This document shows positions 16,709 to 24,327 of a DNA stretch of 60,922 nt, piece by piece. A program made the translations under genes and the position numbers. The first letter of the stretch is position 1; every line of letters starts with the position of its first letter. This stretch comes from Syntrophomonadaceae bacterium (GTDB lineage: Bacteria > Bacillota > Syntrophomonadia > Syntrophomonadales > DTU052), in the NCBI GenBank assembly GCA_012729505.1, contig JAAYDA010000068.1, positions 1-60,922 of the forward strand, written 5' to 3'. Under the pieces are notes generated by a model. That model was given only the letters and a program-made list of their open reading frames with translations. It did no database searches and was not told the origin of the DNA.

Positions 16709-17779
16709 GTGGCCGGAATACTAGTGGTGGGCGGTGGCCCGGCAGGACTTGAAAGCTCCTGGCATTTGGCGGAAAGAGGCCAGGAGGTTATCTTAATTGA
16801 AGCTGATGAAGAGCTGGGAGGCAGACCCCGGTGGTATACCTGCAAGGCAGTAGATCAGTGCCGTAAGTGTGGTGCTTGCCTGGTATCAGAAAAGGTTTAC
16901 CGGGTAGAAAATCACCCGGCTATTAAAGTTATGACCGGCACTGAGGTCAGCAAGGCATATCATAACGGAACCGGCTTTCAAATTAAACTTAGCAGGGGAG
17001 AAGCGGTTGTTGAGATTCAGGTTGCCGGGATTATTATGGCTACCGGATTCGATTTGCTCTCTCCGGCCCGGCGGCCTGAGATGGGGTATGCCCACCTGGA
17101 TAATGTGGTAACAGCTCATGAGATGGAACAGATGCTGGCCAAGGGCAGCGGAGATTGGGAAGACCTTTTAGGGGCTATGGCCCGAATTGCCATTGTCAAA
17201 TGCTTTGGTTCCCGGGAAAGTATTCCGGGGGTTACCATAGGAGACCAGGATGGGGACCAATCTCTGCCTGGATTTTGGAAGCACAGGTCCGGGGTTCCCT
17301 ATTGCTCCCGGGTTTGCTGTCTTTATTCAGAAAAACTGGCGGTGGTTTTGCAGGATAAGATTCCCGGTGCAACGGTGGATATCTTTGGCATTGATAATCA
17401 GAAATACCATCCGGTTTATGCCGTCGGCCAAAATGAAGGCTATCGGCTCATCAGAGGCATTCCCAGCCGTATTTATCCGGGGCCGGGACAGGCGGTGTCG
17501 TTAAGATACGAGGATGGTCAGCGATCTCTTTTAAGTGAGGGGGTCTATGACTGGGTCGTGCTGTGTCCGGCTGTTTTGCCCGGAGATAAGGGCCGGGGAT
17601 TAAGTGAAATGCTGCAGGTGGCCAGGGATGGCCACGGATTTATAGTTAGCCGAGCGGGTTTTACGGATCAACCGGGGGTTTTTGCTGCCGGCTCCTGCAC
17701 CGGCCCCCAAACTATTGTGGAGAGCCTGCACAGCGGCCAGACAGCGGCAGAGAATTTGTTAATGAGTCTAGGCCTCTAG
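16709..17779 (+). CDS. HdrA-like FAD-dependent oxidoreductase
   Basis: This 356-residue flavoprotein has an intact FAD motif (ILVVGGGPAGLESSWHLAERG) at its N-terminus, followed by a Cys cluster (CKAVDQCRKCGAC, ~55-67), GSRESIPG, and the HdrA-specific YCSRVCCLYSEKLAV segment (~residue 200). The C-terminal FAD-closing segment is GVFAAGSCTGPQTIVES. It lacks separate ferredoxin domains and is shorter than full HdrA. Together with the degenerate HdrA-MvhD protein three genes upstream it may make one split HdrA complex: this copy binds flavin, the other carries FeS clusters. GTG 16709 is preceded by GGAAGTG. Confidence 0.87.
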   Translation: MAGILVVGGGPAGLESSWHLAERGQEVILIEADEELGGRPRWYTCKAVDQCRKCGACLVSEKVYRVENHPAIKVMTGTEVSKAYHNGTGFQIKLSRGEAVVEIQVAGIIMATGFDLLSPARRPEMGYAHLDNVVTAHEMEQMLAKGSGDWEDLLGAMARIAIVKCFGSRESIPGVTIGDQDGDQSLPGFWKHRSGVPYCSRVCCLYSEKLAVVLQDKIPGATVDIFGIDNQKYHPVYAVGQNEGYRLIRGIPSRIYPGPGQAVSLRYEDGQRSLLSEGVYDWVVLCPAVLPGDKGRGLSEMLQVARDGHGFIVSRAGFTDQPGVFAAGSCTGPQTIVESLHSGQTAAENLLMSLGL

Positions 17780-17980
17780 CTTTTGCATTATACTATCCAG
17801 CATTTGATAGTAATGGGCTAGTTTTTCCTTCTCATTTTGACAGGTAAAATTCTCCAATTCAAGGTCGTGGACAGCGATGAGCTTGGCATTGAATAGTTTT
17901 TCACGCAGGCTCATATCCGGTGAACGAAAGTAATTATCTACTCTTCGGGCTATCTGGTCTTCTTCTGCAGTCAACTTCAT
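17768..17980 (-). CDS. Small hypothetical protein, 70 aa
   Basis: This is a predicted 70-residue, mostly helical, soluble protein (MKLTAEEDQIARRVDNYFRS at its N-terminus). ATG 17980 has a strong ribosome site, AGGGGGGAT. Its 3' end overlaps the convergent HdrA-like gene by 12 bases. I recognise no domain. The single Cys and the heptad-like Leu spacing in the second half would fit a small helical bundle. Confidence 0.6.
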   Translation of the reverse strand: MKLTAEEDQIARRVDNYFRSPDMSLREKLFNAKLIAVHDLELENFTCQNEKEKLAHYYQMLDSIMQKLEA

Positions 17981-18096
17981 TTTTTATCCCCCCTGATGAG
18001 AATCTTAAATTGAAGATATGCGAAAGCCGCCCAAAATGTGCCCGATAATTTCTGGCATTCATTTAGTGAGGGGAAAGGCGAAAGGCGAGAGGGCAG

Positions 18097-18288
18097 GCGG
18101 GAGCCAAATCTTGTTAAGAGATTTGTGCTCCTCGCTTGGTTCGACGTGGAGCGTCGAACATCCTTAATCTCTTTAACGGGAAACAGGGGAACGCAGACGC
18201 AGATTAACACAGATTAACGCAGATGGGGACCGTAAGGAGGAGGAGTGAGGCGGGAGCCAAATCTCTTTAGTTGAGATTCGGCTCCCGC
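18097..18288. repeat. Two 39-bp hairpin copies flanking a 10-bp tandem repeat
   Basis: Two related 39-bp imperfect palindromes, both starting GCGGGAGCCAAATCT, lie at 18097-18135 and 18250-18288. In the second the arms (GCGGGAGCC/GGCTCCCGC) match perfectly. Between them, 18201-18224 carries the 10-bp tandem AGATTAACAC/AGATTAACGC/AGAT, a type seen as dispersed non-coding repeats in many genomes. No gene is supported in 17981-18320 apart from these. The pair may be a REP/BIME-like element and could also stop transcription converging from either side. Confidence 0.65.
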
Positions 18289-18320
18289 TGGATGTAGAAG
18301 TATCTCCGGTTTTTACTGGA

Positions 18321-18452
18321 TTAGTTCTTTTTCTGATTGGAACGATTTTGTTCACTGCGACGGGAATTTTCTTTTCTTTGTTGTTCCTGCTGGCAATCTT
18401 GTTGTTCTTGACGTTCTTTTTCTTCACGTTGCTGGTCTTGACGTTGACTCAC
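18321..18452 (-). CDS. Very small Gln/Glu/Arg-rich protein, 43 aa
   Basis: A GTG start at 18452 is preceded by a near-perfect ribosome site, GAGAGGAGGTGA, 4 bases away. It opens a 43-codon frame ending at TAA 18321-18323. The product is extremely polar (MSQRQDQQREEKERQEQQ at its N-terminus, one Cys near residue 20) with a high content of Q, E, R, K and N and almost no hydrophobic residues. It would be unstructured or a single charged helix. The ribosome site strongly favours translation. I know no family for it. It is divergent from the T-box leader. Confidence 0.6.
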   Translation of the reverse strand: MSQRQDQQREEKERQEQQDCQQEQQRKENSRRSEQNRSNQKKN

Positions 18453-18557
18453 TTTGTCACCTCCTCTCAGGAGCGTTATGAGTATGTGTTATTCTGTTTC
18501 GAAATTAGTTTTACTCTGAAAACCGTAATCTATACTTACAAATTACTACTTTAATGA

Positions 18558-18586
18558 TTGACTTGATGGCCCGGGAGTTGTAGCAT
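18558..18586 (+). promoter_or_regulatory. Promoter of the T-box operon
   Basis: TTGACT (18558-18563), a 17-base spacer and TAGCAT (18581-18586) give a plausible SigA promoter. Transcription would start near 18593, just before the T-box stem I. Confidence 0.5.
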
Positions 18587-18592
18587 AGAAGC

Positions 18593-18820
18593 AATCATTC
18601 ATAGTAAAAGCAATGAACGGGCAAAACCGCTAAACTTTCTGAAGAGAGCCGATGGTTGGTGAGAATCGGCGAAGTTGGCGGCAGGCCACCCGGGAGTGTC
18701 GGTGAACAAGCCGAACGGTGCCCGCCGTTATTGGGATCGAGTGGACCATGTGTCAATTAGGGTGGTACCGCGGGAGATTCTCCCGTCCCTTTGTAAGGGA
18801 TTGGGAGTTTTATTTTTTTT
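18593..18820 (+). promoter_or_regulatory. T-box leader (tRNA-sensing riboswitch), probable Ala specifier
   Basis: The 14-base T-box signature AGGGTGGTACCGCG is at 18759-18772. A stem-I region containing GAAGAGAGCCGATGGTTGGTG precedes it, with apical pairing GCCGAT/ATCGGC. An intrinsic terminator follows: CTCCC-GT-CCCTT pairs with AAGGG-ATT-GGGAG (18780-18807), then a T-run. Uncharged tRNA binding would favour the antiterminator. The internal loop of stem I offers GCC (18685-18687) as specifier, which would mean Ala. That fits the downstream alaRT-like genes, but the codon call is an inference from hand pairing (CCGC..AACTT with AAGTT.GCGG, CGGG with CCCG). Confidence 0.85.
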
Positions 18821-18869
18821 AGCATTAACGGCCAGAATAGAATACATATTTAACAGGAGGGGATTTAAA

Positions 18870-19358
18870 ATGAGTTTGTCCAAAAAGATTCTGGATCTGC
18901 TAGCCCGTGATGCGCGTCACACGCCTTATCAAATAGCAGCCATGCTCAATGAGGATGAGGAACGGGTGGCCCAGGAAATGGCCAGATTAGAAAAAGAGAG
19001 AATAATCGTAGGCTACTATGCAGTCGTTAACTGGGAAAAGGCCGGAGAAGAGGGTGTCACTGCCATGGTTGATGTCAAGGTGGCACCTGAACGGGAGGTT
19101 GGCTTTGATGCTATTGCTAATCGCATCTGCCGTTTTCCGGAAGTCAGGGATGTCTGTCTTATGAGTGGCACATATGATCTTTCTGTAACTGTTCAGGGCA
19201 AAGATTTGAAGGATATCTCTGCTTTTATTTCTCAAAAGCTGGCTACTATGCCGTCAGTGCAGAGCACGACCACTCATTTTGTTTTAAAGCAATATAAACT
19301 GGAGGGCTTTATTTTTGATGAGAAAGAAGCAGATCGAAGGTTGGTGGTTAGTCCATGA
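18870..19358 (+). CDS. Lrp/AsnC family regulator (AlaR-like)
   Basis: This 162-residue regulator has an N-terminal winged helix-turn-helix (LLARDARHTPYQIAAMLN, ~residues 8-60) and a C-terminal RAM ligand-binding domain (VMLSGTYDLSVTV-type core, ~80-150). ATG 18870 has ribosome site AGGAGGGG. The aminotransferase start codon overlaps its stop (ATGA). The pair matches the arrangement of Bacillus subtilis alaR-alaT (formerly yugG-yugH), in which the regulator controls an alanine transaminase. The leader before it is a T-box. Exact ligand is not shown by the sequence. Confidence 0.88.
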   Translation: MSLSKKILDLLARDARHTPYQIAAMLNEDEERVAQEMARLEKERIIVGYYAVVNWEKAGEEGVTAMVDVKVAPEREVGFDAIANRICRFPEVRDVCLMSGTYDLSVTVQGKDLKDISAFISQKLATMPSVQSTTTHFVLKQYKLEGFIFDEKEADRRLVVSP

Positions 19359-20539
19359 GTAAGGGCGACAAATATCTGTCGAGAGCTGTATTAGACCTGG
19401 CACCTTCCGGGATCCGGCGTTTTTTTGATGTTGCATCACAGATGGAGGGGGTTATATCCCTGGGCGTAGGTGAACCGGATTTCGTTACCCCTTGGCACAT
19501 TCGAGAAGCCTGTTTTGATTCTCTGGAACGAGGCTATACCATGTATAGTTCCAATCAGGGCATCATCGAGCTGCGAGAGGAAATCGCCAAGTATATGTAC
19601 CGGACTCAGGGACTCAGCTATGATCCGGAAGAGGAAGTCCTGATTACGGTAGGAGTCAGTGAGGCTACCGATTTAATCCTGCGTGCTTTGCTTATGCCGG
19701 GAGAGGAAGTCATGATTCCTGAGCCTTCCTACGTATCTTATGTTCCGTGCACTATAATGGCGGGAGGTAAGCCGGTTATCCTCTGTACTGATGCTGAACA
19801 TGAATTTCGTTTGACAGCGGAGGAGCTGGCCGGAAAGATTACAGAAAAATCCAAAGCACTGATACTGTCTTATCCCAACAACCCTACCGGAGCAATAATG
19901 GAACGTGAAGACCTGGAGGCCCTGGTTGATATTATAATTAAGCATGATCTTATTGTAATTTCGGATGAAATTTATGGCGAATTGACTTATGGCGGCAAAA
20001 AACATGTTTCGATTGCTACTCTGCCGGGGATGAAAGAACGCACCATTGTTTTGAATGGTTTTTCCAAGGCTTTCGCCATGACCGGATGGCGAATAGGTTA
20101 TGCATGTGGAGATCCTGACATCATCGGTGCTATGAACAAAATTCATCAATATACAATGCTGTGTGCTCCCATGATGGGGCAAAGGGCGGCTCTGGAAGCT
20201 TTGAGGCATGGTGAAAGTGAGATGCTTCGAATGGTGGAAGATTATGACCGCCGTCGCCGCCTGGTGTTAAAAGGTTTTCGGGAAATTGGAATGCCTTGTT
20301 TTGAACCTGAAGGCGCCTTTTATGTTTTTCCGTCAATTGCGCGTACCGGGCTGAGCAGCGTCGAATTCTCTGAAAAGCTATTGCGTGAAGAGAAAGTGGC
20401 GGTAGTACCGGGCGATGCTTTTGGCAGCTGTGGAGAAGGCTTTATTCGTTGCTGTTATGCATACAGTGTTGAACATATCCAGCAGGCCCTGGATAAAATC
20501 AATAATTTCATAGATCGAAATGAGAAAAAAACCCCTTGA
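19355..20539 (+). CDS. Class I aminotransferase (AlaT-like)
   Basis: This 394-residue PLP-dependent aminotransferase of the aspartate/alanine group contains LGVGEPDFVTP (~37), SYPNNPTGA (substrate and PLP contact, ~173), SDEIYGELTY (PLP pyridine Asp and Tyr) and the PLP lysine in NGFSKAFAMTGWRIGY (~238). The length is standard. Overlap with the AsnC-type regulator and T-box control favour amino-acid biosynthesis, probably pyruvate/alanine. Related enzymes (PatA, AspC types) share these motifs, so alanine specificity is inferred from synteny. Confidence 0.88.
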   Translation: MSKGDKYLSRAVLDLAPSGIRRFFDVASQMEGVISLGVGEPDFVTPWHIREACFDSLERGYTMYSSNQGIIELREEIAKYMYRTQGLSYDPEEEVLITVGVSEATDLILRALLMPGEEVMIPEPSYVSYVPCTIMAGGKPVILCTDAEHEFRLTAEELAGKITEKSKALILSYPNNPTGAIMEREDLEALVDIIIKHDLIVISDEIYGELTYGGKKHVSIATLPGMKERTIVLNGFSKAFAMTGWRIGYACGDPDIIGAMNKIHQYTMLCAPMMGQRAALEALRHGESEMLRMVEDYDRRRRLVLKGFREIGMPCFEPEGAFYVFPSIARTGLSSVEFSEKLLREEKVAVVPGDAFGSCGEGFIRCCYAYSVEHIQQALDKINNFIDRNEKKTP

Positions 20540-20676
20540 TTGAAGTCGATCCTGAGGGGGTGAAAAAACTCGAAATGCCCGATATATTCGAGTAAAAAGG
20601 AGAGAATTGACTGGAGGATAAGGTTAGGGGAGCAGCGAATTATCTTCCCTAACAATTCTACAGGGGGGTTTTTATA

Positions 20677-21153
20677 TTGTTTCCCGACCTTAACAGCCAG
20701 GAGATTCAGCTCCTCACCAGCTTCAATATGCTTACACCTGAAAATAAGAGAGAAGTATTAGATTATCTGAAGTATGTCAGCGGCAAACAGTACCGGTCCG
20801 AGATTTATTCTCAAGTATTGAATAATCCCCTTCTTCACAATGGGTTGATGCAGGCCCTTCGAATGTGTGAACGGGAGGATACGGGTCTGGAGGAGATAAA
20901 CCATAAAATCAGCCAGTTGAAGTATATGTATTATAATTTGCTGGAAAAAACCAATAACAAATATGAAGAGTCTTTTCAGGAGTCCAGAGTTGACGATCTG
21001 GTAAAGGATTGGGCCTGTATCGGCTTCGAAAATGTTTTAGATGCCGTACACTCCAGACGTAAAGATGTAATGGCCCGCGAACTGGAAGAAATGATTGAGG
21101 GATTAATCAAGCTGACAAAAAAGGACGGGAAAAGGAGAATAATTGCAGTTTAA
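20677..21153 (+). CDS. Hypothetical protein, 158 aa
   Basis: TTG 20677 is preceded by GGGGGG with 9-base spacing. The product is soluble and helical, with a C-terminal basic tail (KKDGKRRIIAV). The N-terminal ~40 residues (LNSQEIQLLTSFNMLTPENK) resemble the helical start of small phage-type or regulator proteins, but no DNA-binding motif is clear. It sits between alaT and the beta-CASP nuclease. I do not recognise a family. Confidence 0.65.
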   Translation: MFPDLNSQEIQLLTSFNMLTPENKREVLDYLKYVSGKQYRSEIYSQVLNNPLLHNGLMQALRMCEREDTGLEEINHKISQLKYMYYNLLEKTNNKYEESFQESRVDDLVKDWACIGFENVLDAVHSRRKDVMARELEEMIEGLIKLTKKDGKRRIIAV

Positions 21154-21230
21154 TATCAGACTGTTATAATTACTTTATGAGTGTTTATGTATAGATAAAC
21201 GCATATGTTAGGTCGGTGGGGAGGAACAAT

Positions 21231-22838
21231 ATGAATATAATATTTTGTGGGGGTGCCCGAACTGTAACCGGTTCATTTTTTGTAATTGAAACAGACACCT
21301 GCCGTTTTGCCGTTGATTGCGGTCTATTTCAGGGGAAGAAGGAGATTGCTGAACGAAATTACCAGCCTTTTCGCATGGAACCTTCCAGTCTGGATTTCTT
21401 GATTCTGACCCATGCTCATATCGATCATTCCGGCTTGATTCCCAAGCTTTGTACCCAGGGATTCAAAGGTCCGATCTATTGTACTTATGCAACTACTGAT
21501 CTGGCCTCTATTATGCTTCCTGACTCCGGCTTCATTCAGGAAAATGAGGTAGAAAGAAAGAATCGAAAGCTGGGCCGTGCCGGTCAACCTTTGCTGACTC
21601 CCATCTATACCGTAGAAGATGCCCAGAGGTGTCTGGAACAATTTGAATCTTATCCTTATGATGAGGTTTTTTGCCCGGCGCCGGGTGTTAATGTCCGCCT
21701 GCGTGATGCCGGTCATATTCTGGGGTCAGCCATAGTTGAGATATGGGTTGATGAAGCAGATCAACAGACCAAGCTGGTATTCAGCGGTGATCTGGGCAAC
21801 GATGGTCAGCGCATTATTAAAGATCCGGCCATCATCGAAAGTGCTGACTATTTGATTATTGAATCAACATACGGCAATAGGCTCCATCAAGCTAACACCA
21901 GCCGGATGGATCAGTTGTTAGAGGCGATAAACCTTACCAGAGAGAAGGGCGGTAATCTGGTAATTCCATCATTTGCGGTGGAGAGGACTCAGGATCTTAT
22001 CTATGATCTTAATTTGCTTAACAAACAAGGGAAAATGCCGGCCGGGCAGAAGATTTTTATCGATAGCCCTTTGGCCATTGCTGCTACAGAGATATTCAAG
22101 CGCAGTGACGAATTTTATGATAGTGACACCCGTGAGCTTTTAAAGAAAGGAAATGACCCCTTCAGAATGCCCAATCTGGAGTTTTCCCGGACTCGGGAGG
22201 ATTCCATGAAGCTTAATGAACTCAATACCAGCAACATTATTATTTCGGCCAGCGGCATGTGTGATGCCGGGCGAATCAAGCACCATCTGAAGCATAACCT
22301 GCATCGTCCGGATTCTACCATATTATTTGTGGGCTACCAAGCGGCTGGAACCTTGGGCCGCAGGATATTGGAAGGTGAAAAGCTGGTTACTATTCATGGA
22401 GAAAAGGTGGCGGTCAAGGCAGATATCGCTCAAATTGACGGTTATTCCGCTCACGCCGACCAGGCCGGTATTATGAGCTGGCTAAAACGGTTTACAACGG
22501 TACCGAAGAAAATATTTCTGGTCCATGGTGAAGAACCGTCCATGATGGCTTTGGCGGATTTGATTGAGGATGAAATTAAGGTGCCGACAGAGATTCCTGA
22601 TTGGATGGACCGGGTTAAACTTGATCATCCCGCACGTCCTCGAACAAAGCCGGGGAGCAATGGGGATCAGAAGGCTGAAGAGAAGGCAGTGATGAATGAA
22701 ATGGCTCTGCGGGCGGAAGAAGCCTACTTGGAATTCCGCATTAAGGCCAACCGCCGATTCCAGGAGTATTGGAATGCCGAAGAATACGAGAAAATCATCG
22801 AGGCCTTGAGCGAAGCAGAAAAAAGCCTCAAAAAATAG
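21231..22838 (+). CDS. Metallo-beta-lactamase/beta-CASP RNase-like protein
   Basis: This 535-residue protein is of the beta-CASP RNA-processing type. The zinc motif THAHIDHSG (His61, His63, Asp65, His66) and later DAGHILGSA and FSGDLGND form the MBL active site. The beta-CASP part has SFAVERTQ, IIISASGMCDAGRIKHHL and VGYQAAGTLGR, and the final zinc His is in IDGYSAHADQ. The last ~70 residues are a charged helical extension. Family members process or degrade RNA. ATG 21231 follows GGGGAGGAAC. It is monocistronic, with a hairpin after it. Confidence 0.92.
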   Translation: MNIIFCGGARTVTGSFFVIETDTCRFAVDCGLFQGKKEIAERNYQPFRMEPSSLDFLILTHAHIDHSGLIPKLCTQGFKGPIYCTYATTDLASIMLPDSGFIQENEVERKNRKLGRAGQPLLTPIYTVEDAQRCLEQFESYPYDEVFCPAPGVNVRLRDAGHILGSAIVEIWVDEADQQTKLVFSGDLGNDGQRIIKDPAIIESADYLIIESTYGNRLHQANTSRMDQLLEAINLTREKGGNLVIPSFAVERTQDLIYDLNLLNKQGKMPAGQKIFIDSPLAIAATEIFKRSDEFYDSDTRELLKKGNDPFRMPNLEFSRTREDSMKLNELNTSNIIISASGMCDAGRIKHHLKHNLHRPDSTILFVGYQAAGTLGRRILEGEKLVTIHGEKVAVKADIAQIDGYSAHADQAGIMSWLKRFTTVPKKIFLVHGEEPSMMALADLIEDEIKVPTEIPDWMDRVKLDHPARPRTKPGSNGDQKAEEKAVMNEMALRAEEAYLEFRIKANRRFQEYWNAEEYEKIIEALSEAEKSLKK

Positions 22839-22862
22839 ACAATATTTAAGATTTCCCCAGGG

Positions 22863-22883
22863 GGCCGGTTCAAAAGACCGGCC
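22863..22883 (+). terminator. Hairpin after the beta-CASP gene
   Basis: GGCCGGT (22863-22869) and ACCGGCC (22877-22883) pair perfectly around a 7-base loop, with a possible AGG/CCT extension. No strong T-run follows. Confidence 0.55.
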
Positions 22884-23050
22884 TCCTGTAATCTGATTAT
22901 TATTTATCAACAAAAAGAAATATTATGAGTGCCAAAAGTTGTTTTTTCATCACAAACAATCATTATCCGAGATAATTGAATTAAGAGAATCTTGAGGAAA
23001 AAAGGCCAAAAGTAGCAGGACAATAGTACCTTTATCCGGTTTTATGTTCG

Positions 23051-23079
23051 TTGTTAGGAAGCTCGGATTGTGGTATAAT
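23051..23079 (+). promoter_or_regulatory. SigA-type promoter for the dnaD-like operon
   Basis: TTGTTA (23051-23056) and TATAAT (23074-23079) are 17 bases apart, ending 28 bases before the start codon. This explains why a TTG in the same frame at 23051 should not be used as a start. Confidence 0.75.
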
Positions 23080-23107
23080 TTTCATACTTTATCTGGAGGC
23101 ATATCAT

Positions 23108-24247
23108 ATGCAATTTGAACCAATTCTTGAGGTCTTGCGTTGGGGGATGGCACATATTCCCGCAGTTCTTTATACTTATTCGGCCGAATTAGATCTGGAT
23201 ATTGAAGACATTGGCATGTTAGGAATGGTATTGTTTGCACATCAAAAAACCAAGCCTTTGTCCAGTCCCGGAGTAGAATTAGCTCAAGTCATGCGAGTAT
23301 GCCCGGCTGTTTCCAAAAACCGCCTGGCTCGCAGATTGGGCAAATGGGAAAAGGCCGGTTTGATTAAAATTGAGGATCAAGGAATGGAGTTTGCTGCCCG
23401 CCGGGTTTGTCTGGATCCTCTGTACAATCGTTTAAGGGATATTATTCTGCGTGATCATCCCTTATCCCAGAATACATATTTGAACACGGATAATTCCTCT
23501 AAAGCCCAGGAGAAAAGAATTGAGGAGCTGGAGCTGGCTTTGCAGCGGGAGCAGAGAAGGAATGGAAGTTCCATTTCGGAAGTGCCGGGTGTTAATAACC
23601 GTGACTTTCGAATGGTGGCGGATTTCATCTCTCAGAAAACCGGCAATCTTATATCAATAAAAATGGGTAATGAACTTCGCAAATGGATGACTGAGTTTTG
23701 TTTTAAACCCGAGTTCATCCTGTGTTTTCTGGAATTGTGTTTTGAACGCCGTATTAACAATCCCCACGAGATAACCAAGATTGCAGCCGGTTTGAAAGAA
23801 TGCTCCATTTGCAATTTGGAGGCTATGGAAACCTATTTCCATACATTTGTGGATGACAAGCCTTCCGGGATCTATGAGTTTGATCCTGAGGTAGTTGAGT
23901 TTGGACGCTTAACGGGGTTGGATATGAAGGCGGAAGCTCGTAAAAAGGTGTACTACAAATGGCGTTATGATTGGGGCTTTTCTAATGAAATGGTTTCCCG
24001 GGCCGGTGAAATCATGTGCAACCGCACCAAGAACGGCGGTATCGATTATGTGGATGGGATTCTCAGCAATTGGAAGAACAACAATGTCCGTTCTCTGGCG
24101 GATGCGGAAAAAGAGACAGCCGAGCATAAGAGCCGCCGCAAAGCCGAAAAGCAGTTCGCCAAAGGGAAAAAACCCATCGAAGAGGAAGAACGGGAAATTT
24201 ATCTGCCTCCTGGTATGGTTCGCAGCGATACGGCGGCAAGCAAATGA
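23108..24247 (+). CDS. DnaD-like replication initiation/loader protein
   Basis: This 379-residue protein has an N-terminal winged-helix region (~20-110; MVLFAHQKTKPLSSPGVELAQVM, RLARRLGKWEKAGLIKI), a short coiled coil (~140-165) and a C-terminal DnaB_2/DnaD-type helical domain ending in YDWGFSNEMVSRAGEIM and GGIDYVDGILSNWKNNNV, the familiar YxxxIxxxW-type C-terminus. DnaD proteins help load the replicative helicase. ATG 23108 follows GGAGG. A DnaB-like helicase gene is next, which supports a replication role. Confidence 0.8.
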   Translation: MQFEPILEVLRWGMAHIPAVLYTYSAELDLDIEDIGMLGMVLFAHQKTKPLSSPGVELAQVMRVCPAVSKNRLARRLGKWEKAGLIKIEDQGMEFAARRVCLDPLYNRLRDIILRDHPLSQNTYLNTDNSSKAQEKRIEELELALQREQRRNGSSISEVPGVNNRDFRMVADFISQKTGNLISIKMGNELRKWMTEFCFKPEFILCFLELCFERRINNPHEITKIAAGLKECSICNLEAMETYFHTFVDDKPSGIYEFDPEVVEFGRLTGLDMKAEARKKVYYKWRYDWGFSNEMVSRAGEIMCNRTKNGGIDYVDGILSNWKNNNVRSLADAEKETAEHKSRRKAEKQFAKGKKPIEEEEREIYLPPGMVRSDTAASK

Positions 24248-24327
24248 GTTTGGCCGGAGGGCATTGGGATTCAGTGATGTATGGGGGCCCGGATCCGAAA
24301 GTCGAGTGATATTGGAGAGTTGTTGAA

